From the NCBI GenBank assembly GCA_965223095.1, contig OZ244979.1, positions 2,542,001-2,606,000 on the forward strand: a stretch of DNA of 64,000 nt. The letters are read 5' to 3'. The DNA comes from J054 sp965223095 (GTDB taxonomy: Bacteria; Pseudomonadota; Gammaproteobacteria; Steroidobacterales; GCA-2729495). Of this stretch, positions 44,498-53,796 are shown one piece after another (the stretch's first letter is position 1; every line of letters begins with the position of its first letter). Under the pieces are notes generated by a model, which ran no database searches, had not been told where the DNA came from, and saw only the letters and a program-made list of their open reading frames with translations. The position numbers and the translations under genes were made by a program.

Positions 44498-45172
44498 GTG
44501 GCAAAGGCTGTGGTATTGCTGTCCGGCGGCATGGACTCGGCAACTTGTCTCGCCCTGGCCCTGGCTGCCGAATTGGATTGCCATAGCTTGAGCTTCGACT
44601 ATGGCCAACGCCATGCCGCGGAACTGCACGCCGCGAAGCGTCTCGCGAGTGAACTAGGCGTGCAGAGCCATCGTGAGCTGCGGGTTGATCTTGGTGCCCT
44701 AGGCGGTTCAGCCTTGACCGATCGAAATTTATCAGTACCTAAAGGCGCGAGTTCCGGTATCCCGATTACTTACGTACCAGCGCGCAACACCGTGTTCCTG
44801 TCCTTCGGCTTGGCCCTAGCGGAAGTCATGGAGGCAGACTACCTCTATTGTGGCGTGAATGCCGTGGACTATTCCGGCTATCCGGATTGTCGCCCGGAAT
44901 TCATAGCGGCGTTTCAGTCCCTGGCCCAGTTGGCCACGCGCCGGGCCGTGGAAGGTCAGCCCGTTGAAATTCGCACACCTTTGATCAATCTGAGTAAAGC
45001 CGAGATTATTCGCCAAGGTCATGCCTTGGGCGTCAACTACGCCAACACCGTATCTTGCTACCAAGCCGATGGCCAAGGCAAAGCCTGCGGCCGCTGTGAT
45101 GCCTGTCGCCTGCGCAGCGCAGGCTTTGCCGGCGCCGGTATGACAGATCCGACGCTTTATCAAACAAGCTGA
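44498..45172 (+). CDS. queC: 7-cyano-7-deazaguanine (preQ0) synthase
   Basis: 224 residues from a GTG, 15 bases after queE. The ATP pyrophosphatase loop LLSGGMDSATCLALAL is at the N-terminus and the zinc-binding Cys set (CYQADGQGKACGRCDACRLR) near the C-terminus. It converts CDG to preQ0. The pair supplies queuosine precursor for tRNA. Confidence 0.95.
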   Translation: MAKAVVLLSGGMDSATCLALALAAELDCHSLSFDYGQRHAAELHAAKRLASELGVQSHRELRVDLGALGGSALTDRNLSVPKGASSGIPITYVPARNTVFLSFGLALAEVMEADYLYCGVNAVDYSGYPDCRPEFIAAFQSLAQLATRRAVEGQPVEIRTPLINLSKAEIIRQGHALGVNYANTVSCYQADGQGKACGRCDACRLRSAGFAGAGMTDPTLYQTS

Positions 45173-45201
45173 TTGGTGACTCGGCCGCCATCGGGTATCA
45201 T
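45173..45201 (+). promoter_or_regulatory. Likely tRNA-Lys promoter
   Basis: TTGGTG (45173-45178), a 17-base spacer and TATCAT (45196-45201), followed by a GC-rich discriminator (cgcgcca). This is the form expected for a stable-RNA promoter under stringent control. The predicted start is about 67 bases before the mature tRNA, leaving a removable leader. Confidence 0.45.
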
Positions 45202-45274
45202 CGCGCCACCCCCGCGGGTGATGAAGGCGCAAAACATTCACCCCGCTTCATTTTGGGTTTCAATTCCTGTGTTT

Positions 45275-45350
45275 GGGCCGTTAGCTCAGTTGGTAGAGCA
45301 GTGGACTTTTAATCCATTGGTCGTAGGTTCGAATCCTACACGGCCCACCA
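45275..45350 (+). tRNA. tRNA-Lys (anticodon TTT)
   Basis: 76 bases with encoded CCA. The acceptor gggccgt pairs with acggccc; the anticodon stem gtgga/tccat encloses loop cttttaa with anticodon TTT; the T arm is taggttcgaatccta. It follows queC, as in many gammaproteobacteria. A short T-run comes directly after the CCA. Confidence 0.96.
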
Positions 45351-45430
45351 TTTTTCATCCGGTGCTAATCGGTCACAGGGTTTACGCTCTATAGGTTTTC
45401 CGACCCGGGTTCCTGCAGCCCATCTGTGGA

Positions 45431-46030
45431 TCATGATGGATCATCGACTTGCAGATGAAATCCATTTTGCCGGCTGTCACGCCATACCCAGGGCGCGACC
45501 CGCTGGACGACGGGAAGGCTCCAAATCCCGATTCTGGCCGCCCGCGCTTGAGTTTCAGCCGCCAGTAGATTTTTGTCGCCAAGGTACTGCCGATCGACCC
45601 AAACTGCGCCCTGACGAACCAATGCTGCGGAAACATCGACTTCACCTAGGAATACTCGGCCCACGGTGGATCCTGCCTCGGACGCGCCTTCGACTTGCAC
45701 GACGACGAACCGGTGGAGTAAAAGCTTGGTCAAGGCCCGCTTGGCCTGTTTTGCGTAGTGCTGTCGGTACTCTGGCGCATCGATGCCCGCGATTCGAATT
45801 TCACGCTCGCGCTCATTGGAATCCATGAGCACAAGCGTGTCGCCCTCGAGGATTTTCGTCACCTGTCCGGAAATTTGCGTGCCGACCTGTGACGGACTCG
45901 GGGTGGCCAATCCGGCTGGCTGTCGCTGTTGAGACGGCGCGCTGTTCGGCGTTATCAACACAGCCAGCAATACAACGAGTGCCGGAACACGTGGCAAGCC
46001 ACGCCAAACCGTCTTAGTCTCGGTGAACAC
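45431..46030 (-). CDS. Secreted thermonuclease-like protein (SNase domain)
   Basis: 199 residues with an N-terminal hydrophobic signal (about 15-30). The staphylococcal nuclease fold shows VTKILEGDTLVLM, IRIAGIDAPEYRQ and STVGRVFLGEVDVSAALVRQGAVWV, holding the usual Asp, Arg and Glu positions. It probably cleaves nucleic acid in the periplasm or outside, perhaps for nutrient use or matrix turnover. It faces away from the following flippase. The C-terminus ends with a Trp-rich WVWRDS segment. Confidence 0.82.
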   Translation of the reverse strand: MFTETKTVWRGLPRVPALVVLLAVLITPNSAPSQQRQPAGLATPSPSQVGTQISGQVTKILEGDTLVLMDSNEREREIRIAGIDAPEYRQHYAKQAKRALTKLLLHRFVVVQVEGASEAGSTVGRVFLGEVDVSAALVRQGAVWVDRQYLGDKNLLAAETQARAARIGIWSLPVVQRVAPWVWRDSRQNGFHLQVDDPS

Positions 46031-46325
46031 CTAATTCTCCCAGCAAATTGCGCCAGTCAACTTTATTGTGAGGATAATGTCCCAGGTCACTGATATATAA
46101 GTAATTGCATCACAAATCGCGGTTCCTAAGGCGCGGGCTAGCGAATTTTCAGCCGGAAGGGATGTCCTCCTGGGGGTCCCTTGGTCGACCCGGTCAGACC
46201 ACCGCGCATCGCCGTGCATTGCTGCAGCTTCGCGGAGATTGATCGCGGCAATCCTTCGGTCCCCGTGGGGCAGACCGGGACAGCCGACACGGTAATCGCT
46301 GTGCTGGCTCGCTAAATTGGCGAAC

Positions 46326-47822
46326 ATGGGATCTCTTCGCCAACGAGTGCAGAAAGGTGCTAGCTGGATGCTGCTCTTCAAGCTCTTGGAGCGCACGCTT
46401 AGCTTGGTCAGCACCGTTGTGCTCGCGCGGCTGCTGGTGCCAAGCGACTTCGGCTTGGTGGCCATGGCGACGGTCATTATCGCTTTTCTCGAGCTGATGC
46501 AGGCTTTTGGATTCGACATGGCCTTGATCCAGAATCAAAAGGCCGAGCGTCAGCACTACGACACGGTTTGGACTTTCAAAGTTTTTTTCGGACTGGCCAT
46601 GGCCGCCGGCATGGCCGCATTGGCCTATCCAGCTGCGCAATTCTATAACGAACCGAGAATTATCCCGGTAATGCTCGTCCTCGGTGTGGGCCTATTTATT
46701 CAGGGATTCGAAAACGTTGGCATTGTTGCCTTTCGCAAAGAGCTGTCGTTTGAGCGTGAGTTTCGCTTCATGTTTGCCCGGAAGCTGGGCGCTTTTGTCG
46801 TGACCGTGGCGGCCGCCTACTATTTGCGCAGTTATTGGGCGCTGATCTTGGGTATAGTCTTTGGTAACACACTCGGGGTGGTGTATAGCTATCAGCTACA
46901 CCCTTACCGGCCCCGATTTACCTTGGCGGCGGCCAGTGAACTTTTCAGCTTTTCAAAATGGATACTGATCAATAACGGTTTGAGTTTTTTCTATCGTCGT
47001 TCTTCAAGTTTGCTAATCGGCCGGCTTGGGGGCGCGGACTCATTAGGAATATTTACGCTCAGCAGCGAAATCGGTGCCATGCCGACGGCGGAGCTGATTG
47101 CACCGATTAACAGAGCAGTCTTTCCGGGTTACGCAAAGTTAGCAACGAATTTAGCGAAGCTGCGCGAGGCCTATTTGCGGGTGACAGGCTTAGTCATCGT
47201 CATTGCAATTCCTGCTGCCGTGGGCTTGTCCGTGATCGCCGAACCATTGGTCTTGACCCTGTTGGGAGATAAGTGGCGTGCGGCCAGTCCGATCATTTCT
47301 CTGCTCGCCATGGCTTCGGCGATTCGGGTATTTCAAACTAATACTTACTATATACATCTTAGCCTAGATACGGTGAAGTATTTCGTACGCGTAACCGCGG
47401 TCAGTACTGTCTTGTTGTTACCCACGCTGGGTTTCTGCACGCTTCGCTGGGGCGTGGAAGGTGCCGCCTGGGCCTATTTGGTCGTCACGATTTGTACTGC
47501 GCCACTGTACAGTTCGGCGGTGAGGGGGGTCTTGGCGCTTAAGTTCATGCCGCTACTCGCCATCGCATGGCGGCCGTTGCTGGCGAGTGGCGTTATGTAT
47601 ATATCGGTCAATTGGCTGTTAAATCTCAACGCGGCAAATTCCCAAGGTGATCTATTAGGCTTGCTCCAGCTGATACTCTTTGGCGTGCTGAGCTATCTAG
47701 CGGTGCTGGGAATACTCTGGGTTTTCTCAGGTCGGCCGGAAGGGCCTGAGGCCTATGTCGTTAACACGCTGCGTATCGATCGCGGGCGAGCAGGCGCGTC
47801 CGGGTTGGATCTTCGCTACTGA
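46326..47822 (+). CDS. Lipopolysaccharide/oligosaccharide flippase family protein (second Wzx-like)
   Basis: 498 residues from ATG 46326 (a TTG at 46317 is less likely). About 12 to 14 membrane helices; VQKGASWMLLFKLLERTLSL and VLARLLVPSDFGLVAMATVII match the WzxC/MOP group. It opens the second polysaccharide region. About 295 bases upstream hold no gene. Substrate may differ from that of the Wzx at 24517-25809. Confidence 0.87.
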   Translation: MGSLRQRVQKGASWMLLFKLLERTLSLVSTVVLARLLVPSDFGLVAMATVIIAFLELMQAFGFDMALIQNQKAERQHYDTVWTFKVFFGLAMAAGMAALAYPAAQFYNEPRIIPVMLVLGVGLFIQGFENVGIVAFRKELSFEREFRFMFARKLGAFVVTVAAAYYLRSYWALILGIVFGNTLGVVYSYQLHPYRPRFTLAAASELFSFSKWILINNGLSFFYRRSSSLLIGRLGGADSLGIFTLSSEIGAMPTAELIAPINRAVFPGYAKLATNLAKLREAYLRVTGLVIVIAIPAAVGLSVIAEPLVLTLLGDKWRAASPIISLLAMASAIRVFQTNTYYIHLSLDTVKYFVRVTAVSTVLLLPTLGFCTLRWGVEGAAWAYLVVTICTAPLYSSAVRGVLALKFMPLLAIAWRPLLASGVMYISVNWLLNLNAANSQGDLLGLLQLILFGVLSYLAVLGILWVFSGRPEGPEAYVVNTLRIDRGRAGASGLDLRY

Positions 47823-47831
47823 GATGGCTTG

Positions 47832-47837
47832 TATAAT
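47832..47837 (+). promoter_or_regulatory. Perfect -10 box between flippase and pyruvyl transferase
   Basis: TATAAT preceded by TG (tgtataat). No good -35 at standard spacing; TTGGAT ends about 21 bases upstream. A start near 47844 would run straight into the hairpin at 47846-47880. Confidence 0.3.
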
Positions 47838-47845
47838 GCATCGCC

Positions 47846-47881
47846 GAGCCCGTCATCGCCGCGACTCTGCCGGGCTTTTTC
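47846..47881 (+). terminator. Intrinsic terminator or attenuator before the pyruvyl transferase gene
   Basis: Stem gagcccg (47846-47852) with cgggctt (47871-47877), including one G-T pair, an 18-base loop and a run of Ts. It can end the flippase transcript. Because a TATAAT lies just before it, it may also attenuate a local promoter. Confidence 0.5.
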
Positions 47882-47915
47882 GATTGATCATTCGTGCTAA
47901 CCGAGTTTCTTGCCC

Positions 47916-49331
47916 ATGAGTTCTGCGCAGCCAATATTTCCGGACCTGGGGCTCTCTGATGCGCCAAGGATTGGCATCTTTGGTCACTATGGCAACGAAA
48001 ACCTAGGCGACGAGGCCATTATTGAGGCGGTTATCCGGCAGATAAAACGTCGCTCGCCGGCGGCTAGTCTAATCGGGTTCTCCATCAACCCACTAGACAC
48101 GGCGGAAAGATTCGAGATACCGGCCTACCCAATTAGGCGTGGTCTTGACCGTAGCCGTCCCTCCGAAACTCAATCAAGAGTGGCGCATCGGCCCAGCAAT
48201 ACCAGTACCAATGAACAAAAAAGCTTGAAAAGCCAACTCAAGCGTATTCCGGTACTCCGTTCACTGATCAAATTCGTGGGGCTTGGCATCAGCGGTATGA
48301 AGAAACTTGCCGCCGAGACAAATTTTCTTTGGGTATCAAGGCGGCGGCTACAGGACATTGATTGCTTGATGATCACCGGTTCGAATCAATTTTTAGACAA
48401 CTTTGGCGGTCCATGGGGATTTCCCTACACGTTGTTTAAATGGGCGTGGCTGGCGCGGCTGGTTGGAACTCCTGTGATTTACGTCAGCGTCGGCGCCGGC
48501 CCCATCAGTGCGCCCTTGAGCTATCGGTTAATTCGCTGGGCCTTGGCGCCGGCCCAGTATGTCTCGTTGCGGGATGATCCGTCCTTAGCGCTGCTGCGGG
48601 ATCACGGCTATCAAGGCAGGGCCAGCGTATATCCCGATCTCGCATTCAGTTTGCCGGATCGCCAGGAAGACAAGCCATTGCCCCAGGGGCAGCGGCCGGT
48701 GGTGGGAATAAATCCGATGCCAGTTTACGACCGACGCTACTGGTGTGTACACGATGATAAATTGTACGCACGCTATGTACGTGAAATGGCATTATTTACG
48801 AAAGGGTTATTGGATCAGAAATATCCCTGCTTCCTGTGGTCAACACAACCGCGCGATGAGTTGGTCATCGTCGATATTTTGAATCACCTAGAAAATAGTC
48901 TCGAGCAAGATATTGATCGCGAAGCCATGACGCGTATGCCGCGTACCGTCGCCGATCTGGTACTGATGCTGGGCGAGATGGATATTGCGGTGCCTACTCG
49001 GTTTCATGGCGTTGTTCTGTCGCTTTGGAACGGCACGCCAACTCTTTCGGTTTGCTACCACCGCAAACAGCGCGATCTCATGGAGGACATGGGGCAGGGG
49101 AGACATGCCGTAACTTTCGAAACGCTAGACGCACAAGAGTTACTGACAAGATTTTCAGCCCTAGCCGAGGATTTGCCCGCGGCCAAGGCGCAAATCGCGG
49201 CATCCAATGCGGCTTACGAGCAAGCACTGGATCAACAATACGACGGACTGCTGGGCACTACTGCTCCGCACCATCAACATTCCGCGTCGGCTGAGGATCT
49301 ATTAGATTCATCGTCTCAGCATGCATCGTAG
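47916..49331 (+). CDS. Polysaccharide pyruvyl transferase family protein
   Basis: 471 residues from ATG 47916. PF04230 start RIGIFGHYGNENLGDEAIIEAVI, then VIYVSVGAGPISAP, YVSLRDDPSLALLRDHGY and late MDIAVPTRFHGVVLSLWNGTP. These GT-B-like enzymes transfer pyruvate from phosphoenolpyruvate as a ketal on sugar hydroxyls, giving negative charge. The extension at about 80-120 (polar, Ser/Thr/Gln-rich) is unusual. Expected to decorate the polymer made by the surrounding genes. Confidence 0.82.
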   Translation: MSSAQPIFPDLGLSDAPRIGIFGHYGNENLGDEAIIEAVIRQIKRRSPAASLIGFSINPLDTAERFEIPAYPIRRGLDRSRPSETQSRVAHRPSNTSTNEQKSLKSQLKRIPVLRSLIKFVGLGISGMKKLAAETNFLWVSRRRLQDIDCLMITGSNQFLDNFGGPWGFPYTLFKWAWLARLVGTPVIYVSVGAGPISAPLSYRLIRWALAPAQYVSLRDDPSLALLRDHGYQGRASVYPDLAFSLPDRQEDKPLPQGQRPVVGINPMPVYDRRYWCVHDDKLYARYVREMALFTKGLLDQKYPCFLWSTQPRDELVIVDILNHLENSLEQDIDREAMTRMPRTVADLVLMLGEMDIAVPTRFHGVVLSLWNGTPTLSVCYHRKQRDLMEDMGQGRHAVTFETLDAQELLTRFSALAEDLPAAKAQIAASNAAYEQALDQQYDGLLGTTAPHHQHSASAEDLLDSSSQHAS

Positions 49332-49376
49332 CCGCCGATTATATTTTTTAAACAGCTATTATTTTAGAGAAAAGCA

Positions 49377-50402
49377 ATGCGAGTATTAGTCACAGGTCAT
49401 AAAGGTTATATCGGCACCGTGATGGTGCCTATGATTCAAGCGGCGGGGCATGAGGTCATCGGTCTTGATTCGGATCTCTATCGAAACAGTACTTATGGCG
49501 AATTGGTGCAAGACTTTCGAGAGATCATCAAAGATGTCCGTGATATCGAGAAAGATGATTTGACGGGCATTGATGCCATCGTTCATCTTGCCGGTCTATC
49601 CAATGATTTATTGGGCGATTTAAATCCTGAGCTGACCTACGACATTAATCACAAAGCCTCGGTTCGTTTAGCCTCGATGGCGAAGGACTTGGGTATTCGT
49701 CGCTATATATTTGCTTCCTCTTGCAGCAATTATGGGGCGGCGGGCGATGACATGCAGACTGAAAGCGCGGAGTTGCACCCGGTAACGGCCTATGCCAAAT
49801 CCAAAGTTCTGGTAGAGCGTGATGTGCGCGAACTTGCCAGCGATGACTTCACACCGACCTTCATGCGTAATGCCACGGCCTACGGCATGTCGCCGCGCAT
49901 TCGCTTTGATGTGGTGCTTAACAATCTAACGGCTTGGGCATACACCACCGGTCAGGTCTATTTGAAGAGTGATGGCAGCCCATGGCGGCCGCTGGTGCAT
50001 ATTGAAGATATCAGCCGGGCGGTGATCGCCGCGCTGGCCGCACCCCGCGAGAAAATCCATAATGAGTCGTTCAACGTGGGTTTGAATACCGAGAATTACC
50101 GGATCCGAGAGTTGGCGGAATTTGTTCGCGAGACAGTGCCGAATTGCGAAGTTGCCTTCGCGGATGGGGCCGAGCCTGACAAGCGCAATTATCGCGTAAA
50201 TTTTGGCAAGTACGCAGCTACTTTTCCGGACTTTCCCTTGCAGTGGAGTGCCAAGGCCGGTGCCGAGGATATCTATCAATCTTATCGCCGTATTGGTCTG
50301 AACAAGGATGACTACGAAGGTCCAAAATACAAGCGAATCGCGCAGCTTAAGACTCTACTGGCAAGCGGCGAATTGGATAAGAATCTCCGCTGGACGCGCT
50401 GA
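49377..50402 (+). CDS. NAD-dependent epimerase/dehydratase (extended SDR)
   Basis: 341 residues. MRVLVTGHKGYIGTVMVPM is the NAD motif, FASSCSNYGAAG and AYAKSK provide Ser, Tyr and Lys of the catalytic set, and FMRNATAYGMSPRIRFD is the typical substrate-binding block. It lies 9 bases before the RmlC-like gene. It probably makes a keto or epimerised nucleotide sugar used by the next two enzymes. Confidence 0.83.
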   Translation: MRVLVTGHKGYIGTVMVPMIQAAGHEVIGLDSDLYRNSTYGELVQDFREIIKDVRDIEKDDLTGIDAIVHLAGLSNDLLGDLNPELTYDINHKASVRLASMAKDLGIRRYIFASSCSNYGAAGDDMQTESAELHPVTAYAKSKVLVERDVRELASDDFTPTFMRNATAYGMSPRIRFDVVLNNLTAWAYTTGQVYLKSDGSPWRPLVHIEDISRAVIAALAAPREKIHNESFNVGLNTENYRIRELAEFVRETVPNCEVAFADGAEPDKRNYRVNFGKYAATFPDFPLQWSAKAGAEDIYQSYRRIGLNKDDYEGPKYKRIAQLKTLLASGELDKNLRWTR

Positions 50403-50410
50403 TTTCTGCC

Positions 50411-50947
50411 GTGAAATTTACGCCAACAAAAGTTGCGGGTGCCTTCGCGATAGCACCGGAGCCAATCGCCGATGATCGGGGCTTTTTTTCGCGCTTGTGG
50501 TGTGAGCGGGAGCTTGCTGATCAGGGTCTGATTACGAAAATCCGGCAAACCAACGTCGGCTTCAGTGTTCGTCAAGGCACGCTGCGTGGTTTGCACTATC
50601 AAAAAACGCCGCACCGCGAGGTAAAACTCTTGCGCTGCACCCGCGGCTGGGTTTTTGACGTCGTTGTCGATTTACGTCCAGAGTCCAGCACTTATTTGCA
50701 GTGGGCGGGGGTTGAATTGAGTGCCGACAACCATGTGGCTCTATATGTTCCCGAGGGTTGCGCGACTGGCTATCTAACGCTGACCGATGATGCCGAGGTT
50801 TACTATCACACATCGGAGTTTTTTGCCCCGGATTCGGCCACGGGCGTGCGCTGGGATGATCCGACCTTTGCCATCGACTGGCCCGCGAAACCAGTAGTTG
50901 TTTCGCCGCAGGATCAACAATGGCCGAACTTCTCGATGGATAGCTAA
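50411..50947 (+). CDS. dTDP-4-dehydrorhamnose 3,5-epimerase family protein, altered AHGF motif
   Basis: 178 residues from a GTG, cupin fold. Family landmarks: DDRGFFSRLW, TLRGLHYQ with the catalytic His, VFDVVVDLRPES, the later Tyr in VYYHTSEF and GVRWDDPTFAIDWP. The normally conserved PxGxAHGF loop reads PEGCATGY, so its His is Thr. The enzyme may epimerise only one position or act on a different nucleotide sugar. It is 17 bases from the next gene. Confidence 0.78.
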   Translation: MKFTPTKVAGAFAIAPEPIADDRGFFSRLWCERELADQGLITKIRQTNVGFSVRQGTLRGLHYQKTPHREVKLLRCTRGWVFDVVVDLRPESSTYLQWAGVELSADNHVALYVPEGCATGYLTLTDDAEVYYHTSEFFAPDSATGVRWDDPTFAIDWPAKPVVVSPQDQQWPNFSMDS

Positions 50948-50964
50948 CCCTAGGGAGAACATTT

Positions 50965-52245
50965 GTGATTATTGTCGATCGTGAACTAGCCGCCCGAGCT
51001 GACGCGGGTAACCCAATCCGTTTGGCCGTGGTTGGTGGCGGCTATAGCGCTAGAAACATTGCTCACCAAGTTCACCATTCCTTTCCGGGCGTGCGCGTTG
51101 TCGCCATTGCAAATCGCACTTTAGCCAATGCGCGCGACGCCTATAATTTTGCCGGCATTGAGTATATCCGCGAAGTGGAATCCGTCGCGGCTTTAGAGCA
51201 GGCCATCTCCGCTGGCGTGCCCGCGATTTGCCAAGACCCCGAGCTGGTCTGTAAAGCCGGCAATATAGAGGCGATTATTGAAGCCACTGGCACCATTGAG
51301 CCTGGGGCTGCCACGGCGCTGCAAGCACTCAAGCAGGGCAAGCACACGATCCTGATGAATGTTGAGCTGGACGCGACATTAGGCCCCATCCTGAAAACCT
51401 ATGCGGATGCTGCCGGCGTCATTCTGTCCAATAGCGACGGTGATGAACCCGGCGTGGCGATGAACATGCTTCGCTTCGTGCGTTCTATTGGCTTGCGCCC
51501 GGTGGTCGCGGGCAACCTTAAAGGACTATACGATCCCTATCGTACGCCTGAAACACAAAAAGGGTTTGCCGAGGCGAACAAGCAAAAAGCCACGGCCATG
51601 ACGTCTTTTGCCGATGGCACCAAGCTGTCTATGGAACTCACCGTTTTGGCAAACGCGACGGGCTTTAAGGTTGGTCGTCGCGGTATGTATGGGCCGAATC
51701 TGGATCACGTCAATGACAGCCCCGCCTATTATCGCGACCGCTTACTCGAGGGCGGGATGGTGGATTATTTGTGCGGTGCCGCACCTTCAAACGGTGCTTT
51801 TGTGCTGGGCCATACCGAGGACCCCGTCAAACAGGCCTACTTAAAGTACTTGAAGATGGGCGAAGGACCGCTCTATGCACTCTATACCCCCTTTCATCTA
51901 CCGCAGCTAGAAATACCACTAACCGTTGCGCGGGCCGTCTTGCTGGCCGATGCTACGATTACCCCATTAGGTGCGCCGGCTTGTGATGCGATTTGTATCG
52001 CCAAACAGGATCTTAAACCTGGCGATCGATTGGACGGCATTGGTGGCTTTGCGGCCTACACCTTGATCGAAAATTATGACACCGCCCGGCGCGAAAATGC
52101 CTTGCCCATGGGAGTCGCCGAGGATTGCATCATCCGGCGACCCGTGGCAAAGGACGTGATGATCACCTATGCCGATGTTGAATTGCCGGCGGGGCGTGTT
52201 TGCGATCAATTACGTGCAGAGCAAAGTAAAAAGTTCGGGGCGTGA
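50965..52245 (+). CDS. NAD(P)-dependent oxidoreductase with C-terminal SAF domain
   Basis: 426 residues from a GTG with GGGAGA upstream. N-terminal Rossmann fold (LAVVGGGYSARNIAHQV) of the homoserine-dehydrogenase-like group; a middle substrate domain with SNSDGDEPGVAMNML; and a C-terminal SAF domain (about 330-420) typified by ACDAICIAKQDLKPGDRLDG and GVAEDCIIRRPVAKDV. Such proteins are found with carbohydrate-synthesis genes, but the reaction is unclear. Third gene of the SDR-RmlC-like-SAF cassette; converges on xrtA. Confidence 0.75.
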   Translation: MIIVDRELAARADAGNPIRLAVVGGGYSARNIAHQVHHSFPGVRVVAIANRTLANARDAYNFAGIEYIREVESVAALEQAISAGVPAICQDPELVCKAGNIEAIIEATGTIEPGAATALQALKQGKHTILMNVELDATLGPILKTYADAAGVILSNSDGDEPGVAMNMLRFVRSIGLRPVVAGNLKGLYDPYRTPETQKGFAEANKQKATAMTSFADGTKLSMELTVLANATGFKVGRRGMYGPNLDHVNDSPAYYRDRLLEGGMVDYLCGAAPSNGAFVLGHTEDPVKQAYLKYLKMGEGPLYALYTPFHLPQLEIPLTVARAVLLADATITPLGAPACDAICIAKQDLKPGDRLDGIGGFAAYTLIENYDTARRENALPMGVAEDCIIRRPVAKDVMITYADVELPAGRVCDQLRAEQSKKFGA

Positions 52246-52266
52246 CGCTCTTACAACAAGCATCAA

Positions 52267-53796
52267 TCACCCACAAGGCGATAGGTAATTCTCATCGACA
52301 GTTGCCCCGCAAAAAGCGTCAATGAATTCATCCAACTGGGCTGCCGCTTTAGCAACGTCGCCCTCGAAGGCAAGGCCCATAATGATCAGCGAACTGGTGG
52401 ATCGCTCGCGTCTTGGCAATTGAGTCAGTTCTTGTAACTTCGCAACTTCCGGTTGCAGTACCGCGGTCCCGTCCAGCAGGTACCAATAGCGTAACAATCG
52501 CTTGTTCAGGCCGGCCCGTATTTCCAGCTCTTCGTAACGCAGGCTGCTATTCGCCCGCTGACCGCGCTGCTGCTCGTAGGCGGTCCAGCGATCACCATCG
52601 AATAAACGGTTTCGTGCATTGACCAGCTCGGCCCCGTCGGCCTGATGACCGTAGATGACGACGAACACGTCCACATCCGCGTAGCGCCCTGCCAACAGCC
52701 GATGAGGCTTCAGATAGAGGGGCTGCCAGCTATCATCTGCATCACCCGGCCCGGACCAATGGCCGGTTAGTGTTGGCAGAGTGGGCGATGGTCCGAGTGG
52801 ACGTTGCGTAAGACGGTCTTGTAAACGCGCGTGAGCGATGGAAGCACACAATAGGAGAACAATAAAAGCAATGGCGGCGAGCAAATCTGTTCGCTGGCCA
52901 AGCTCAGTTTGCGCAACAAAAGGCAGTGGCTTATAGCCGGCCATAATGAGCTTGTCGGCATATCGGACCGCCAGCAAGGCCATGATAAAAAATAATGCGG
53001 AGAAAAATATCTGGCCAATGAGTATGTGGTCTGCCACCAAGCGCATATCACTCAAGTGGCCGATGAGCACGATAATATAAGCGCGTAGGCCATTACCGAT
53101 CAGGGGCACGATCACGGCGAAAAATATGAGCACGACACGACGCCACCAACTATCAAATAGTGCGCCGGCCATAAAAAATCCCAGGGCTAAGGAGGCGAGT
53201 AAGAACCGCACACCGCTACAAGCCTCCACGATGGCAAAGTCGCCCGCGGGAATACTGAATTGCATCGCGTCTCGATAAATGGGTATGCCCGATAACTTTA
53301 CCGCCGCGACGGTAAAATCAGCCGTCCAACTCATCAAGCGCGGCACCAAGAACTGACCTTCGGGTACCAAAAACAATAGAAAGGCCAAGGGCCAAGCGAA
53401 ATGCCAGGCTGTGCGATGGCCGAGTGTTAGCCAAAAAGCAATAATGACAAGCATTACCACAGACAATTGAGCCGCGGCCTGTATACCGGCGAGACGACCA
53501 GCGAGCCACAAGCAGAGAACCGCCAGCGCGGGCAGCAACATTATCCAAGCTGGACGGTGTGAATTACCGGGAATACTGCCGAGTCGCTGCCAAGCCAAAA
53601 ATGCCGCGCCGGGCAAAACCAAGAACCCATACGAAAACGTCGCCGAGGTCGACCACTGATAGACCATTGCAGCGATGTCTAGCCGAAACACCCATCCAAT
53701 GACGGCCCAACAGCTGAGCAGCATGAGCAGAGTGCTCATCGGCGCAATCCCGGCTCGCTGGGAAGCCTGGTTTTCTTGCTTGCTGTCGGCTTTCAC
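52267..53796 (-). CDS. xrtA: Exosortase A fused to EpsI domain
   Basis: 509 residues. Residues about 1-310: eight or so membrane helices of the exosortase fold with the catalytic Cys and Arg in EACSGVRFLLASL, NGLRAYIIVLIGHLSD and a nearby His. Residues about 320-509: periplasmic EpsI (DUF3485) domain with TGHWSGPGDADDSWQPLY and VFVVIYGHQADGAELVN. Exosortase A cuts PEP-CTERM signals and is tied to exopolysaccharide loci. A GTG start overlaps the prsT stop by 4 bases (GTGA). No PEP-CTERM protein is encoded in the window. Confidence 0.9.
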   Translation of the reverse strand: MKADSKQENQASQRAGIAPMSTLLMLLSCWAVIGWVFRLDIAAMVYQWSTSATFSYGFLVLPGAAFLAWQRLGSIPGNSHRPAWIMLLPALAVLCLWLAGRLAGIQAAAQLSVVMLVIIAFWLTLGHRTAWHFAWPLAFLLFLVPEGQFLVPRLMSWTADFTVAAVKLSGIPIYRDAMQFSIPAGDFAIVEACSGVRFLLASLALGFFMAGALFDSWWRRVVLIFFAVIVPLIGNGLRAYIIVLIGHLSDMRLVADHILIGQIFFSALFFIMALLAVRYADKLIMAGYKPLPFVAQTELGQRTDLLAAIAFIVLLLCASIAHARLQDRLTQRPLGPSPTLPTLTGHWSGPGDADDSWQPLYLKPHRLLAGRYADVDVFVVIYGHQADGAELVNARNRLFDGDRWTAYEQQRGQRANSSLRYEELEIRAGLNKRLLRYWYLLDGTAVLQPEVAKLQELTQLPRRERSTSSLIIMGLAFEGDVAKAAAQLDEFIDAFCGATVDENYLSPCG

